From Spirochaetales bacterium (GTDB taxonomy: Bacteria > Spirochaetota > Spirochaetia > Treponematales > Treponemataceae): a stretch of DNA of 64,000 nt. Both the position numbers and the translations under genes were made by a program. The notes under the pieces are model-generated. The model searched no databases and was not told the DNA's origin. It saw only the letters and a program-made list of their open reading frames with translations. The stretch lies in contig QKAR01000009.1 in assembly GCA_003246335.1 (NCBI GenBank), positions 1 to 64,000 on the forward strand. The letters run 5' to 3'. Shown one piece after another: positions 8,753 through 18,364 of this stretch (its first letter is position 1; every line of letters begins with the position of its first letter).

Positions 8753-9282
8753 GCCGTGATAGCCCCCCCCGAAACGACGTGTCCGAGTCGCTCGTCCCTT
8801 ACCAACTTTTCCGCGTCGATAAGGATTTTGATAGAGTCGCCCGCCTTCCCCATCCCCGAGATGTATCGGTCGCTTCCGGAGACGTTTTTAAATTTCGGCG
8901 GCGGTTCGATATTTTTCTCGGGTATCTCCAATACTTCCTCGACGGTGTCAACGACGAATCCAACGGAAATACTGTCGACTTCGGTGACTACGATGCACGT
9001 TCGGTTGTCGTAATCGCGTTCCTCCATCTCGAACCGGAGACGCAGATCGACGATGGGTATTACTTTTCCCCTGAGGTTAATCACTCCCTTGACATACGGC
9101 GGCATATCGGGAACGCGCGATATAGACTGAAGCTCGATAATTTCTATCACGTACCGGATGCCGACTCCGTACGATTCCTTGCCGATTTTGAAAAAAAGGT
9201 ACTTATTCGCCTGAGTGTCTTCGTTTTCCTCGTCGTCGTCCATGAAAGCGTCTTGGACGTCAGCTTTTTTCGGTTCGCTCAT
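8749..9282 (-). CDS. cheW: CheW coupling protein
   Basis: This 177-aa protein couples receptors to CheA. It has a 25-residue acidic N-terminal extension, then the CheW fold with YLFFKIGKESYGVGI, the RVPDMPPYVKGVINLRG signature near residues 60-75, and IPIVDLRLRF. GGAGG lies 8 bases before the ATG. It starts 17 bases after the MCP gene and overlaps cheR, linking receptor, kinase and adaptation genes in one transcript. Confidence 0.94.
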   Translation of the reverse strand: MSEPKKADVQDAFMDDDEENEDTQANKYLFFKIGKESYGVGIRYVIEIIELQSISRVPDMPPYVKGVINLRGKVIPIVDLRLRFEMEERDYDNRTCIVVTEVDSISVGFVVDTVEEVLEIPEKNIEPPPKFKNVSGSDRYISGMGKAGDSIKILIDAEKLVRDERLGHVVSGGAITA

Positions 9283-9299
9283 GCTACTGCCTCCCTCGG

Positions 9300-11591
9300 C
9301 TAGAATTTCCCGAAATTCGAGTCATCCAAGGAAATGACCTCGGATGGCCTGATCGCCGGCTTTCGCTGGATGGCGGTAGACTCTTTTTTCGGCCGTGAGG
9401 AACCCGAGTCCCTGCTTGCGAGCTCGGCCCTGAGAGAGGCAATGGTGTCGGAATCCGACCTCGACGATTCTCGTTTCTTAAGATTGAATCGGGCGAGCAT
9501 CGCCTTTACTTGCTGCGCTTGCGAGGAAAGTTCTTCCGACGCGGACGCGCTTTCCTCGGCGCTCGCTGTATTGCTTTGCGTCACTTGGTCTATTTGGCCG
9601 AGCCCCAGAGATATCTGCTCAAGTCCCTGCGTTTGCTCGCGGCCCGCAGTGGAAACTTCCGCGGCGATGTTCGAGACTTCCGACGCCCCGACCACGATTT
9701 GATCGAGTTGCTGAGCAGTTCCGTCGACGAGGGAATTTCCCCTCTGAATATTGCTGATTGCCTCGTCGACCATTCTCGTGGTTTCCTTGACCGAATTCGC
9801 GCTCCGTACCGCGAGGTTGCGAACTTCCTCCGCGACCACGGCGAATCCTTTTCCGTATTTTCCGGCGCGAGCCGCCTCGACGTTGGCGTTCAAGGCGAGC
9901 AGGTTGATCTGGAACGAAATGTCGTCGATCGCCTTCACGACCGTTTTTATTTGCTCGGCGCTCGTGTTGATATCTGACATTGCGGAGAGGAGATCCTTCA
10001 TTTTTTCGTTTCCCTTTACCGCGTTGTCCTGCGCGTCCTTCGCGAGCGAGTTCATCTTGATGGCGTTTTCGGTGTTTTGCCTGGTTTGGCTCGAGATTTC
10101 GGTCGTCGAAGATGTTATCTCTTCGAGCGACGAGGCCTGTTCGGTCGCGCCTTGGGATAGAGCCTGGCTTGCCTGAGAAACCTGAACGGAGCCTTCGGCG
10201 ACCTGCTCCACCGCGTTGCTTATCTGAACCATCGTGTCGTTGATCGCGTCGAGCGCCGAGTTGAGCGCGGACTTTAGGATGTCGAAATCGCCTTTTCGCT
10301 CCTTTGTCACGCGAATGGTCATGTCGCCCTCGGCCATCTTCTTGATTATTTCCGTCGTTTCGTTCATCGGCTCGATGATAAGGTCGAGCGTCGTGTTGAT
10401 TCCCTCAATAACCTTGCGGTAATCGCCCTGATGCTTCGCGTCGTCGGCGCGCGCCGTGAGATTTCCCTCGACCGCCGCATCCGCGAGCATCGTCGTGTCC
10501 GCGATGAGGGCACGTATGCTCTCGATCGCTATGTTGAGGTTGTCCTTTATCTTATTGAAGTCGCCGTTGTAATCCTCGGTGATGCGCTCGGGAAGGTCGC
10601 CTTTCGAGATGCGATCGATATACGCGGCCGCCATGGTGAGCGGATCGACGACGGCGTCGAGCGTGGAGTTAATTCCCTCGATGATTTGCCGGTAACCGCC
10701 TTGGTGCTTCGTCGGGTCCGCCCGAACGGAAAGCTTTCCTTCGATCGCCGCCCGGACGAGGTCGCTCGTGTCGTTTATCATGCCGGAAACGTTTTCCTTG
10801 ACGAGCGCGAGCGATTTCGCGACGTCCTTAAACTCGTCGGTAGCCGTAGTCTTGATCTCCTCGGAGAAATCCCCCCTTGAGTAAGCGTCGAGAACTTTTA
10901 CGGTGTGAGTGATTTTTTTCGACATATAGGTTCCCTGGAGGAATCCGAGGATGATTGCTACGATGAATGAGAGCCCCGTGGCGATGATGACGATCATTTC
11001 GCCTATTTTTGCGTTTTTCATCGCCGCGGATGGGCGATCGACTCCGTAGTACTGTTGATCGTATACAAGGAGGTCTTTTAGGTTATTCTGAAGCGTGTCG
11101 AAAACGAGGCGCTCATCGCCAGAGAGTTTCTTGTACACCTCGTCGTATATTTGTGCTCGTTTTTCCTCGTCAGAGGCTCGAGCCTCTTGGACAAGAGCGA
11201 TAATGACGTTGTTGTATTCGGCCGCCTTCTCGAAGCTATGCACGGCAATGTCGTATAATCGAGTTTCCTCCGGGGTCTTCGGGAGTTCTTCGTATTTTTC
11301 CCGCGCTTCCGCGTAGGTCTCTCGATAAATTTTTACGTTATTCTCGTAGCGGGTATACGTCGGTTTATCGTCGACGGCGAGCGGGTTTCCCATCGAGCGA
11401 ATGGTCACTTTGAGATCCTTTAAAGACCTATCAATCGTGTTGAGGTACTCAAGGGCCGGAATGCCCGTTTCGGATATTTCGGTTAGATTGCTGTTTAGGT
11501 TACCCAACTGAGCGAGACCGGTCAGACCCACGATCGCGCAAAGGGCCGCGATCGACAAAAAACTAACGAGCAACTTTGCGAGAATTTTCAT
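9300..11591 (-). CDS. Methyl-accepting chemotaxis protein with about five HAMP units
   Basis: A 763-aa receptor. TM1 is at about 7-26, a helical periplasmic sensor of four-helix-bundle type spans about 30-195, and TM2 is at about 200-222. Then come five HAMP-like units up to about residue 470. They alternate between two types: units 2 and 4 share the EGxLxxRADxxKHQGxYR pattern, while units 3 and 5 share GDxxxRxTxxxxGDFxxxK. The signalling hairpin is DDISFQINLLALNANVEAAR (about 555-575). The C-terminus ends NFGKF, which fits the x-[FWYH]-x-x-[FWYH] pentapeptide that tethers CheR. AGGAGG precedes the ATG. Confidence 0.92.
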   Translation of the reverse strand: MKILAKLLVSFLSIAALCAIVGLTGLAQLGNLNSNLTEISETGIPALEYLNTIDRSLKDLKVTIRSMGNPLAVDDKPTYTRYENNVKIYRETYAEAREKYEELPKTPEETRLYDIAVHSFEKAAEYNNVIIALVQEARASDEEKRAQIYDEVYKKLSGDERLVFDTLQNNLKDLLVYDQQYYGVDRPSAAMKNAKIGEMIVIIATGLSFIVAIILGFLQGTYMSKKITHTVKVLDAYSRGDFSEEIKTTATDEFKDVAKSLALVKENVSGMINDTSDLVRAAIEGKLSVRADPTKHQGGYRQIIEGINSTLDAVVDPLTMAAAYIDRISKGDLPERITEDYNGDFNKIKDNLNIAIESIRALIADTTMLADAAVEGNLTARADDAKHQGDYRKVIEGINTTLDLIIEPMNETTEIIKKMAEGDMTIRVTKERKGDFDILKSALNSALDAINDTMVQISNAVEQVAEGSVQVSQASQALSQGATEQASSLEEITSSTTEISSQTRQNTENAIKMNSLAKDAQDNAVKGNEKMKDLLSAMSDINTSAEQIKTVVKAIDDISFQINLLALNANVEAARAGKYGKGFAVVAEEVRNLAVRSANSVKETTRMVDEAISNIQRGNSLVDGTAQQLDQIVVGASEVSNIAAEVSTAGREQTQGLEQISLGLGQIDQVTQSNTASAEESASASEELSSQAQQVKAMLARFNLKKRESSRSDSDTIASLRAELASRDSGSSRPKKESTAIQRKPAIRPSEVISLDDSNFGKF

Positions 11592-11621
11592 TATGTCCTC
11601 CTGACTTCTTTTTTCCTACTC

Positions 11622-13946
11622 TCACTCGATTCTCATCGCGAGTAACTTACCCGTGTCTATGATGAAGCTCACATTCCCGTCGCCGAGGATGCTGCAACCC
11701 GAGATACCGTCGACCTTTCCTAAATACGAAGAGAGGGACTTCACGACGATTTGCTGATTTCCGATCACCTCGTCGATAAGCAGACAAGCCTTTCTTCCGT
11801 TGTTTTGCACCACGATGACGATGCCCTCGCGGGGGTCGGAAATCGCGCCGCGTATTTCATAAATATCCGCTAGCTTAAGCAGCGGCAAAAACTCGGAGCG
11901 GATATTTACCGTCTCGTCGCTTTTGTCGGTTCGGGTGATTTGATCGGACGATGCCTTAAAAAACTCGATGATGTCACCGAGCGGTATCGAGTAGCGATTG
12001 TCGCCGACTCTCACGGTGATGCCGTCGATGATAGCCATCGTCAGCGGAATCGCGAGAAGGAATTCCGTTCCTTTTCCCAATTCAGTTTTAATCTCGATTC
12101 TGCCGCGAATGAGCTCGAGGTTTTTCTTGACGACGTCGAGCCCGACGCCGCGGCCGGAAACGTCGGAAACTTTTTCCGCGGTTGAAAATCCCGGCTCGAA
12201 AATAAAGGCGTAAGCGTCCCTGTCCGATATGGTTGCCGGGTCGGTTTTCAAAAGTCCACGCTCCGCCGCTTTTTTAAGTATTTTTTCTCTGTTGAGTCCC
12301 GCGCCGTCGTCGATGACGCTGATCCATATTTCCGAGCCTTCGTATTTCGCGTTCAGGTGGACCGTTCCCGATTCGTTCTTGCCGGCCGCGAGGCGATTTT
12401 CCTTTGACTCGATTCCGTGGTCGATCGCGTTCCTGAGAATATGCACGAGCGGGTCGGAAATCTGCTCGATGACGTTTTTATCCATCTCGGTGTCTTGGCC
12501 CGATACGATGAAATTGACGGGGCGGCTCATCTTCCGCGAGAGGTCCCGAACGAGGCGCGTCATTTTTTGAAAAAGGCCGTCGAGCGGGATCATGCGGATT
12601 ATCATGGTCGTTTCCTGAATTTCCCTGCTTATTTTATTGAGCCGGCTGAGCGATTTCGCGAAATTCGTTTGGTCGACGGCGGTGAGATCGACGCTGTTTA
12701 TGACCATCGATTCGGCGGTGATAAGCTCGCCGACGAGGTCGAAAAGCTTATCGAGCTTCGCGGTGTCGACGCGAATCTCCTTACGGACGATTTCTTTCTG
12801 GAGATCGACGGATTCGCCGGAGGCGGTTTTCTTTTGGATGTCGAGCGCCTGCTTGATTTGTTCCTGGCTCACGACTCCTTTCTGCACGAGTATTTCTCCG
12901 ATCGGGCGCTCTTGCTCGGCAAGGGCGGACTCGATGGTTTCCGTCGGAGCGACTCCCATGTCGACGAGGATTTTCCCTAAGGGGCGGTACTCGGTCGTCG
13001 CGTTTGCTGCCGTCGCGGAATTATCGCTCTTCGCTGGCTCCGATTTCTCCACTGTTTTCCCGTTTTCAGCTGCCGTTGACTCTGCTTTCGTCTCATCGCC
13101 GATCGGGCGCAGTTCAACGCCCGTTATCGCCGCGCGAATTACGTCGACCGATCCGATCACCGCGTTGATGAGCTGTTCGCCGATCGGCCTATCTGATTTT
13201 CGCGCGTCGTCGAGCGTCGACTCTAGTCTCATGCAGGACGACTCAAGCAGTGCGTAACCAAAAAAGCCCGCGTTCCCCTTCATCGTGTGTATCGCGCGGA
13301 AGATATCGTTTATCGCCTCGGGGTTTTTCTCCTTCGGCGCGATCGAAAGCGCTATTTTTTCCGCGCGATCGGCGAGATCGGCGCATTCCCCAAGAAACCT
13401 TCGAACCATGTCTTCCGTAACGAGTTTGCTTAGCCGGATTTCGTTCGCGATAAATTCGTCTGTCGTCGCGACTTCCTCGGTCGACTCTGGTTTTATGGGC
13501 TCTTCCTGATTTTCTTTTTGCCGTGGTTTTTCGCCAGACCTCAGTCGCGCGATCGCCTCTTTTATTTTGTTTGTCGCGTCCGTTGATGCCAGCGCGCCGT
13601 TTTCGTCGGAGAATTCCGTTTCCACTATTTGAATAAGCGAACGTAGCACGTCGATGGTCGCGTAAATAACGTCGAGAGATTCGGCGTCTGCTTTAATTTT
13701 TTCCTTGAGGAAAACGTCGAGAAGCGTTTCCGCCTCATGCGTGAGCGCTTTGATGTTCTCGAATCCAAGATATCCCGCAGATCCCTTTACCGAATGGAAG
13801 AGCCTGAAAACGGAATTTAATTCTTGGGTGTTATCGCCGTCGCCTATCTTCGATAATTGCGCCTCTGAGTCATCGAGTCGCTCGTATCCTTCGGCGACGA
13901 ACGAAAGGAGGATCTCTCTTGTTTCGTCATCAATTTTTTTTTGCAT
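11622..13946 (-). CDS. cheA: CheA histidine kinase with two HPt domains and an MshEN-like insert
   Basis: This 774-aa kinase autophosphorylates and feeds CheY and CheB. It has two HPt domains, with H51 in FHSVKGSAG and H220 in IHTMKGNAG. No P2 CheY-binding domain is recognisable. Instead residues about 321-375 hold two tandem copies of an LGxxLVxxGVxxxxxIxxAL pattern like the GspE/MshE N-terminal (MshEN) fold. P3 dimerisation helices follow from about 390. The kinase core has HILRNAIDHGIE and the G box SGRGVGLDVV. A CheW-like P5 domain ends the protein. MshEN domains bind cyclic di-GMP in MshE; here that is inference only. Confidence 0.93.
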   Translation of the reverse strand: MQKKIDDETREILLSFVAEGYERLDDSEAQLSKIGDGDNTQELNSVFRLFHSVKGSAGYLGFENIKALTHEAETLLDVFLKEKIKADAESLDVIYATIDVLRSLIQIVETEFSDENGALASTDATNKIKEAIARLRSGEKPRQKENQEEPIKPESTEEVATTDEFIANEIRLSKLVTEDMVRRFLGECADLADRAEKIALSIAPKEKNPEAINDIFRAIHTMKGNAGFFGYALLESSCMRLESTLDDARKSDRPIGEQLINAVIGSVDVIRAAITGVELRPIGDETKAESTAAENGKTVEKSEPAKSDNSATAANATTEYRPLGKILVDMGVAPTETIESALAEQERPIGEILVQKGVVSQEQIKQALDIQKKTASGESVDLQKEIVRKEIRVDTAKLDKLFDLVGELITAESMVINSVDLTAVDQTNFAKSLSRLNKISREIQETTMIIRMIPLDGLFQKMTRLVRDLSRKMSRPVNFIVSGQDTEMDKNVIEQISDPLVHILRNAIDHGIESKENRLAAGKNESGTVHLNAKYEGSEIWISVIDDGAGLNREKILKKAAERGLLKTDPATISDRDAYAFIFEPGFSTAEKVSDVSGRGVGLDVVKKNLELIRGRIEIKTELGKGTEFLLAIPLTMAIIDGITVRVGDNRYSIPLGDIIEFFKASSDQITRTDKSDETVNIRSEFLPLLKLADIYEIRGAISDPREGIVIVVQNNGRKACLLIDEVIGNQQIVVKSLSSYLGKVDGISGCSILGDGNVSFIIDTGKLLAMRIE

Positions 13947-14012
13947 GGTATTGGCGCGCCTCGAAAGCGCTTATTTCAATTGTAATAGCGACGGGAAATA
14001 AAACAAGGGCGA

Positions 14013-15056
14013 TTAAAAATTTATCGGGAATTTGATTTCGTATCGGGTTCCGGAATGAGGCAACAATCGGATTGAGCCGCCCATCTGTCGGGCGATTCCC
14101 TTCACGAGTGTGAATCCAAAGGTTTTTGACTTTTCAAAATTTATTTCTTTTGGCAATCCGATTCCGTCGTCTTCAAACTCACAGTAAATTTCATTTTCCT
14201 TGCGATAAGCCGTCACGGAAATCATTCCGGTTTGTCGGCCTTTGAACGCGTACTTCATGGAGTTGAACGCAAGCTCGTTGAGAATTATTCCGAGGGAGGA
14301 GAGTTTTTCCGCGTCAAGTTTATCGTTCGGCATTTCGACAAAAAGCTCAACGCGGAATCGATCGGGAAATACCGAAAGAATTTCCTCCATGAGCGGGGGG
14401 ACGTATTTGTCGATCGGCATGGAGGATATATTGTCGGATCGGTAGAGTCGATCGTAGAGTAGGCTCATGGCCTTCATCCTGCTCGCCGCGCTGACGAGGG
14501 CCTCGGAGGTCGATTTCGTCTTTGCCGCGTCCGCCTGCAGGGTGAGTAGATTCATCACGGTGTTGAGATTGTTTTTTATTCGGTGGTGAACCTCGTAAAG
14601 GAGAAGCTCTTTCTCCGCGAGTAGGGCCTCGATTTTTTTTTCTCGCATCGCGAGCGCGGACATTTGTTCCTTGACTTTGTCTTGCAGATCGATGAGGCGC
14701 TTTCCCGCGTTGACTCGCGCGCGCAACTCGCCGGGATCGTATGGCTTAGACACGTAATCGTTCGCGCCGGACTCAAGACCCTTGATCGTGTCGACTTTCG
14801 ATCCCCTGATCGTGAGCATGATGATATACGGTGGGGAGTCCGTCTTGATCGACCGTATCTTCTCGCATACCTCGACGCCGTCGAGCTCGGGCATAATCCA
14901 GTCGATGATTGCGATCCTCGGGGCGTCGCTTCGTTGCATTATTTCCCAGGCCGTCTTCCCGTTTTCCGCGACGATCGCGGAATGCCCGCTCTTCTCCAGT
15001 AGGGCCGAGAGTATTCGGCGCGAAACCGCGTCGTCCTCGGCGATGAGTATTTTCAT
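14013..15056 (-). CDS. Receiver-histidine kinase of the HisKA_2 class
   Basis: This 347-aa soluble protein has an N-terminal receiver domain (phospho-acceptor D52 in AIIDWIMPELDG) and a short coiled linker (about 120-150). A HisKA_2-type kinase follows: its dimerisation segment LYEVHHRIKNNLN carries the phospho-His at 157 or 158, and a HATPase domain has NELAFNSMKYAF and DDGIGLP. Such proteins are controlled by phosphorylation of their own receiver. It overlaps the hybrid kinase gene by 4 bases and precedes cheA by 66, so it is probably expressed with the chemosensory proteins. Confidence 0.88.
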   Translation of the reverse strand: MKILIAEDDAVSRRILSALLEKSGHSAIVAENGKTAWEIMQRSDAPRIAIIDWIMPELDGVEVCEKIRSIKTDSPPYIIMLTIRGSKVDTIKGLESGANDYVSKPYDPGELRARVNAGKRLIDLQDKVKEQMSALAMREKKIEALLAEKELLLYEVHHRIKNNLNTVMNLLTLQADAAKTKSTSEALVSAASRMKAMSLLYDRLYRSDNISSMPIDKYVPPLMEEILSVFPDRFRVELFVEMPNDKLDAEKLSSLGIILNELAFNSMKYAFKGRQTGMISVTAYRKENEIYCEFEDDGIGLPKEINFEKSKTFGFTLVKGIARQMGGSIRLLPHSGTRYEIKFPINF

Positions 15057-17797
15057 AGGCTTCCCTTGATGATTTTTGCCGCTTCGGCGAATGCCTCGCG
15101 AATCGCGTCCGTTTGGGATGCCAAGGCGGAACCGTCGCGAGCGGTGGCGGATTCCTCCGCTGCGGTAGCGGCGTCCCTGAGTTTACCGCACTCCATGTTC
15201 GCCGCGGCTCCGCGGATCCTATGCGCGTAGAGCGCGACGTTGCGGTAATCGTTTTGCGTCGCGCTGTTCTTGAGGTTTTCGATTTGCGTCGGTATATCGA
15301 AAAGGAAACTTTCCGCCACTTTTTTTGCAAGCTCGACGTCGCCCATTATCCTTTCGAGAAAAACTTCGCGGCTGAACGCTTGACCGGACTTGGGCGTCCA
15401 TCGGTCTATGGCCGCTTTCATATCGCTCGCGACGACCGGTTTGCAAAGATAGTCGTCCATTCCTGCTCTCTCGCATTTTTCTCGGTCGCCGGCGAGCGCG
15501 TGCGCGGTAAGGGCGATTATCGGAATCCGTTGGCCGTTTCGCGCCTTGCCGTTCATTTTGCGTATCTCTTCCGTCGCCTCGTAGCCGTCCATTTCTGGCA
15601 TGCGGCAATCCATCAGCACGAGGTCGAAATTACCCGTTCGTACGGCTTTCACGGCTTGCGCACCGGTCTCGACAGTTTCGCAGTCATGGCCCATTTTTTG
15701 AACGAGGCGTTCGGCGATTATTTGGTTCGTCTTATTGTCCTCCGCGAGCAGTATCCTCAGTCGTTCCATGCGCGGTTGCTCATCGGCTGAAGTGTTTTTT
15801 TTGATTTCCTCCCCGCTGACCTTCTCGGCGTGCCGTTTTTTTTCCGTAACCTTTGGGAGTTTTGCGGTAAACCACAGCGTCGTCCCGTGGGTTCCGTCGC
15901 TGCTGACTCCGATTTTTCCATCCATGAGCTCGACGAGCTGTCGGGATATGGCGAGGCCGAGCCCTGACCCTCCGTATTTTCTCGTTGAAGTGTTGTCAAG
16001 TTGGGTGAAGGGGACGAAAAGATACCGTTGTTTTTCCGGAGGGATTCCGATACCCGTGTCACTGACGGAAAAATGCACGGTTTCATGCGCGGAAGTTTTC
16101 GATTGCTGCGACACGGTTACCGTAACTGAGCCGACGTCCGTGAATTTGATAGCGTTCCCGATCAGGTTAAAAAGAATTTGCCGCAGACGGTAATCGTCGC
16201 CGAAGAACTCGTCGGCGACGTCGTCGTCAATGCGCGCGGTAAGCTCGATCCCTTTTTTTTCAGCGTTTACGCGCATGAGCGAAACGAGGTTATTGACCGT
16301 TTCCCTCAGGCTGAACGGCTTTCGCTCGATGTCGATTTTTTTCGCGTCCATTTTAGAGAAGTCCAAGACGTCGTTAATGAGCGAAAGAAGTGTCTCTCCG
16401 GAACTCTTGAGCAATTCCGCGTACTTCCGCTGCTCCGCGTCGAGCTTTGTGTCGAGCAGCAATTCCGCTAAGCCGATTACTCCGTTCATCGGCGTCCGTA
16501 TCTCGTGGCTAATCGTCGCGAGAAAGGAACTCTTGGCGACGTTCGCGGCGTCCGCCTCCATGAGCAATTGATTTGCGCGGATACTCGCGTTCTCGAGGCT
16601 GATGTTCGTGCGCTTCAGTTCCATTTCCGTTCTTTTCTGCTCGGTAATGTCCCAGTTCGTCCCGATGAGGTGGGGATGCTCTCCGTTTGCGTCGGTCCTC
16701 AACCGGGCCAGCGCCCGTATGATTCGGGTCTCCCCGTCGGGCAGGACGATCCTAAACTCCGAGTCGTAATCCTTTTCGCCCGCGATGGCCTGGTTGATTT
16801 CCTGTCCCTGAAATTCGCGGTCGTCGGGATGAACGCGATTTTGCCACGCGACTTCGCCGCCGGGAAAATCGTTTCGTTGGGCCGCGTAGAGCGCGTACAT
16901 TTGATCGTCCCACTCCTCGGTCCCGGTTTCGATGTTATAGTCCCATATCCCGACGCCGCCTGCCTGCGTCGCCAGGGTGAGCTTATCGGTTATCGCGCGA
17001 AGCGTTTCCTCGATTTTTTTCTGGGGGGTGATGTCGAAATAGCACTCGAGGTTTTTTTGCCGCTTGCGGCGTTCGATGGGTATGGACGCCTTAACCGCCC
17101 ACAGCACCCGTTCGTCCGGGCGTCGAATGGCAATGACCTCACCTCGCGCGCGTTCGGGTTGCGCGATACCTCCTGCGATATAGTCCGAGATTCTCGCCCC
17201 GAGCAAACTTTCCGCGGAATTCCCGAAGAGCTCGCACGCGTACTCGTTAACCCGCTCTATCGCTCCCGTTTTTTTATCGACGAACACGAGACCGATGGGC
17301 AACGCGTCGAAGGCGGTTTGGGACGTCGCCTCGGTTTCAACGTATTGGTTTTTCACCCTGACCCAACGCGTCACGTTCGAGATAGTGCCGCAAAAATGGG
17401 CGGTCTCGTCGCCGCGGCCATAGAGCGTCTTGCGCTTGCCGGTTACGGAAAACCACGTTTCCCCGCGTCGCGGATGGTCGTATTCGACGACGATGGAGAA
17501 CTTTTCGCTTTTAGCGGTATGAGTGAGGATATCTTCGATTTTTTTTTGATCGCGCGCGGGCACCCTTTCCAGAAACTTCGGGAGGCCGTCGCCTCTCGAG
17601 AGCCCCGACATTCGATACCACGCGGGATTCGCCTCAAAATGGTCGATGTTCGGGTAATACTCGAAGACGGCCACGTCGATATCCTCGATCGCGCGCTGGC
17701 AACGTTCCAAGTCAGCTTCGAGAAAGCTCGCGTTTGGTTCGAATATCTCCTCGAGGGCGACCTCCTCGCAGAGATCGGGGCCGTCATCAGCAGTCAT
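15053..17797 (-). CDS. Soluble PAS hybrid histidine kinase with REC and HPt
   Basis: A 914-aa phosphorelay protein without membrane segments. Three PAS-like domains lie at about 35-145, 160-258 and 275-390 (the last with a PAC motif). HisKA has H431 in [12 protein letters not shown]. HATPase_c is at about 530-645, REC has D730 in [13 protein letters not shown], and a C-terminal HPt has H859 in [10 protein letters not shown]. All modules for an internal His-Asp-His relay are present, so output would go to a separate receiver, such as the CheY-like protein encoded 15 bases upstream. The ATG at 17797 has only a weak GGGG-type ribosome binding site; translation may depend on the upstream gene. 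Confidence 0.9.
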   Translation of the reverse strand: MTADDGPDLCEEVALEEIFEPNASFLEADLERCQRAIEDIDVAVFEYYPNIDHFEANPAWYRMSGLSRGDGLPKFLERVPARDQKKIEDILTHTAKSEKFSIVVEYDHPRRGETWFSVTGKRKTLYGRGDETAHFCGTISNVTRWVRVKNQYVETEATSQTAFDALPIGLVFVDKKTGAIERVNEYACELFGNSAESLLGARISDYIAGGIAQPERARGEVIAIRRPDERVLWAVKASIPIERRKRQKNLECYFDITPQKKIEETLRAITDKLTLATQAGGVGIWDYNIETGTEEWDDQMYALYAAQRNDFPGGEVAWQNRVHPDDREFQGQEINQAIAGEKDYDSEFRIVLPDGETRIIRALARLRTDANGEHPHLIGTNWDITEQKRTEMELKRTNISLENASIRANQLLMEADAANVAKSSFLATISHEIRTPMNGVIGLAELLLDTKLDAEQRKYAELLKSSGETLLSLINDVLDFSKMDAKKIDIERKPFSLRETVNNLVSLMRVNAEKKGIELTARIDDDVADEFFGDDYRLRQILFNLIGNAIKFTDVGSVTVTVSQQSKTSAHETVHFSVSDTGIGIPPEKQRYLFVPFTQLDNTSTRKYGGSGLGLAISRQLVELMDGKIGVSSDGTHGTTLWFTAKLPKVTEKKRHAEKVSGEEIKKNTSADEQPRMERLRILLAEDNKTNQIIAERLVQKMGHDCETVETGAQAVKAVRTGNFDLVLMDCRMPEMDGYEATEEIRKMNGKARNGQRIPIIALTAHALAGDREKCERAGMDDYLCKPVVASDMKAAIDRWTPKSGQAFSREVFLERIMGDVELAKKVAESFLFDIPTQIENLKNSATQNDYRNVALYAHRIRGAAANMECGKLRDAATAAEESATARDGSALASQTDAIREAFAEAAKIIKGSL

Positions 17798-17812
17798 GCG
17801 CGTGGTGCCCCG

Positions 17813-18205
17813 TCACGCAAGGCCGAGCGATTTAATGCTTTCCTTTAATCGTTCCCGATCGATGGGTTTCACGAGATAAATATCGCATTGCTCGCGAAAC
17901 GCGCTCATTATGTTTTTTTTATCGTCGAGTGCGGTCGTCATGATGATTTTGGCGCCGGCGCTCGGGACGACGCCCGCTTCTTTCTCTATTGCCCTAATTT
18001 CCCGCAAGGCAGCCTGGCCGTCCATTTCGGGCATCATGATGTCCATGCAGATGAGATTATACGGGTCCTTCTCTTTCATTGCCTGGGCGAAAGCCGCGAT
18101 GGCTTCCCTTCCGTTGACGCAGACGTGACAGATACCGTACGACTGAAGCAATCCTTGAAGCAAAAAACGGCTGGTAAAATCATCCTCGACGATGAGTGTT
18201 TTCAT
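17813..18205 (-). CDS. CheY-like response regulator, first gene of the chemosensory operon
   Basis: A 130-aa receiver domain with E7-D8-D9, phospho-acceptor D55 in ICMDIMMPEMDG and the Lys in LVKPIDRE. AGGAGG lies 6-7 bases before the ATG. No output domain is present. It is the first gene of the roughly 14-kb minus-strand run that ends at cheX and is followed directly by the hybrid kinase, whose HPt domain is its likely phosphodonor. Confidence 0.9.
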   Translation of the reverse strand: MKTLIVEDDFTSRFLLQGLLQSYGICHVCVNGREAIAAFAQAMKEKDPYNLICMDIMMPEMDGQAALREIRAIEKEAGVVPSAGAKIIMTTALDDKKNIMSAFREQCDIYLVKPIDRERLKESIKSLGLA

Positions 18206-18259
18206 TTTTTCCTCCTGCTTTTTTTCCTTGGGCGAGTCGTCGCGGGGCCCACGGTCTCA

Positions 18260-18288
18260 AGTATAGGGACAGAGAAATAAAAATGCGA
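18260..18288 (-). promoter_or_regulatory. Candidate promoter of the chemosensory operon
   Basis: On the minus strand TATACT (18265-18260) is preceded 17 bases earlier by a weak -35 (TCGCAT). Transcription would begin near 18253, about 48 bases before the first ATG. No other good promoter is seen before cheA, though internal ones are possible in the 66-base gap at 13947-14012. Confidence 0.5.
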
Positions 18289-18316
18289 ATTTTATCGAAA
18301 TCAGCTTGAAGCTTTC

Positions 18317-18345
18317 TTGACTTTAAATGGGCATTTGCTCATTAT
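18317..18345 (+). promoter_or_regulatory. Candidate promoter of the DUF134-NifX gene
   Basis: TTGACT at 18317-18322 and CATTAT at 18340-18345 are 17 bases apart. The promoter is divergent from that of the chemosensory operon. Confidence 0.45.
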
Positions 18346-18364
18346 AGATGAGAGGTTCCAAGCG

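Noticed and set aside
18317..18364. TTG start for the DUF134-NifX gene
   Set aside because: TTGACT at this place is the -35 box; ATG 18365 has a ribosome binding site.
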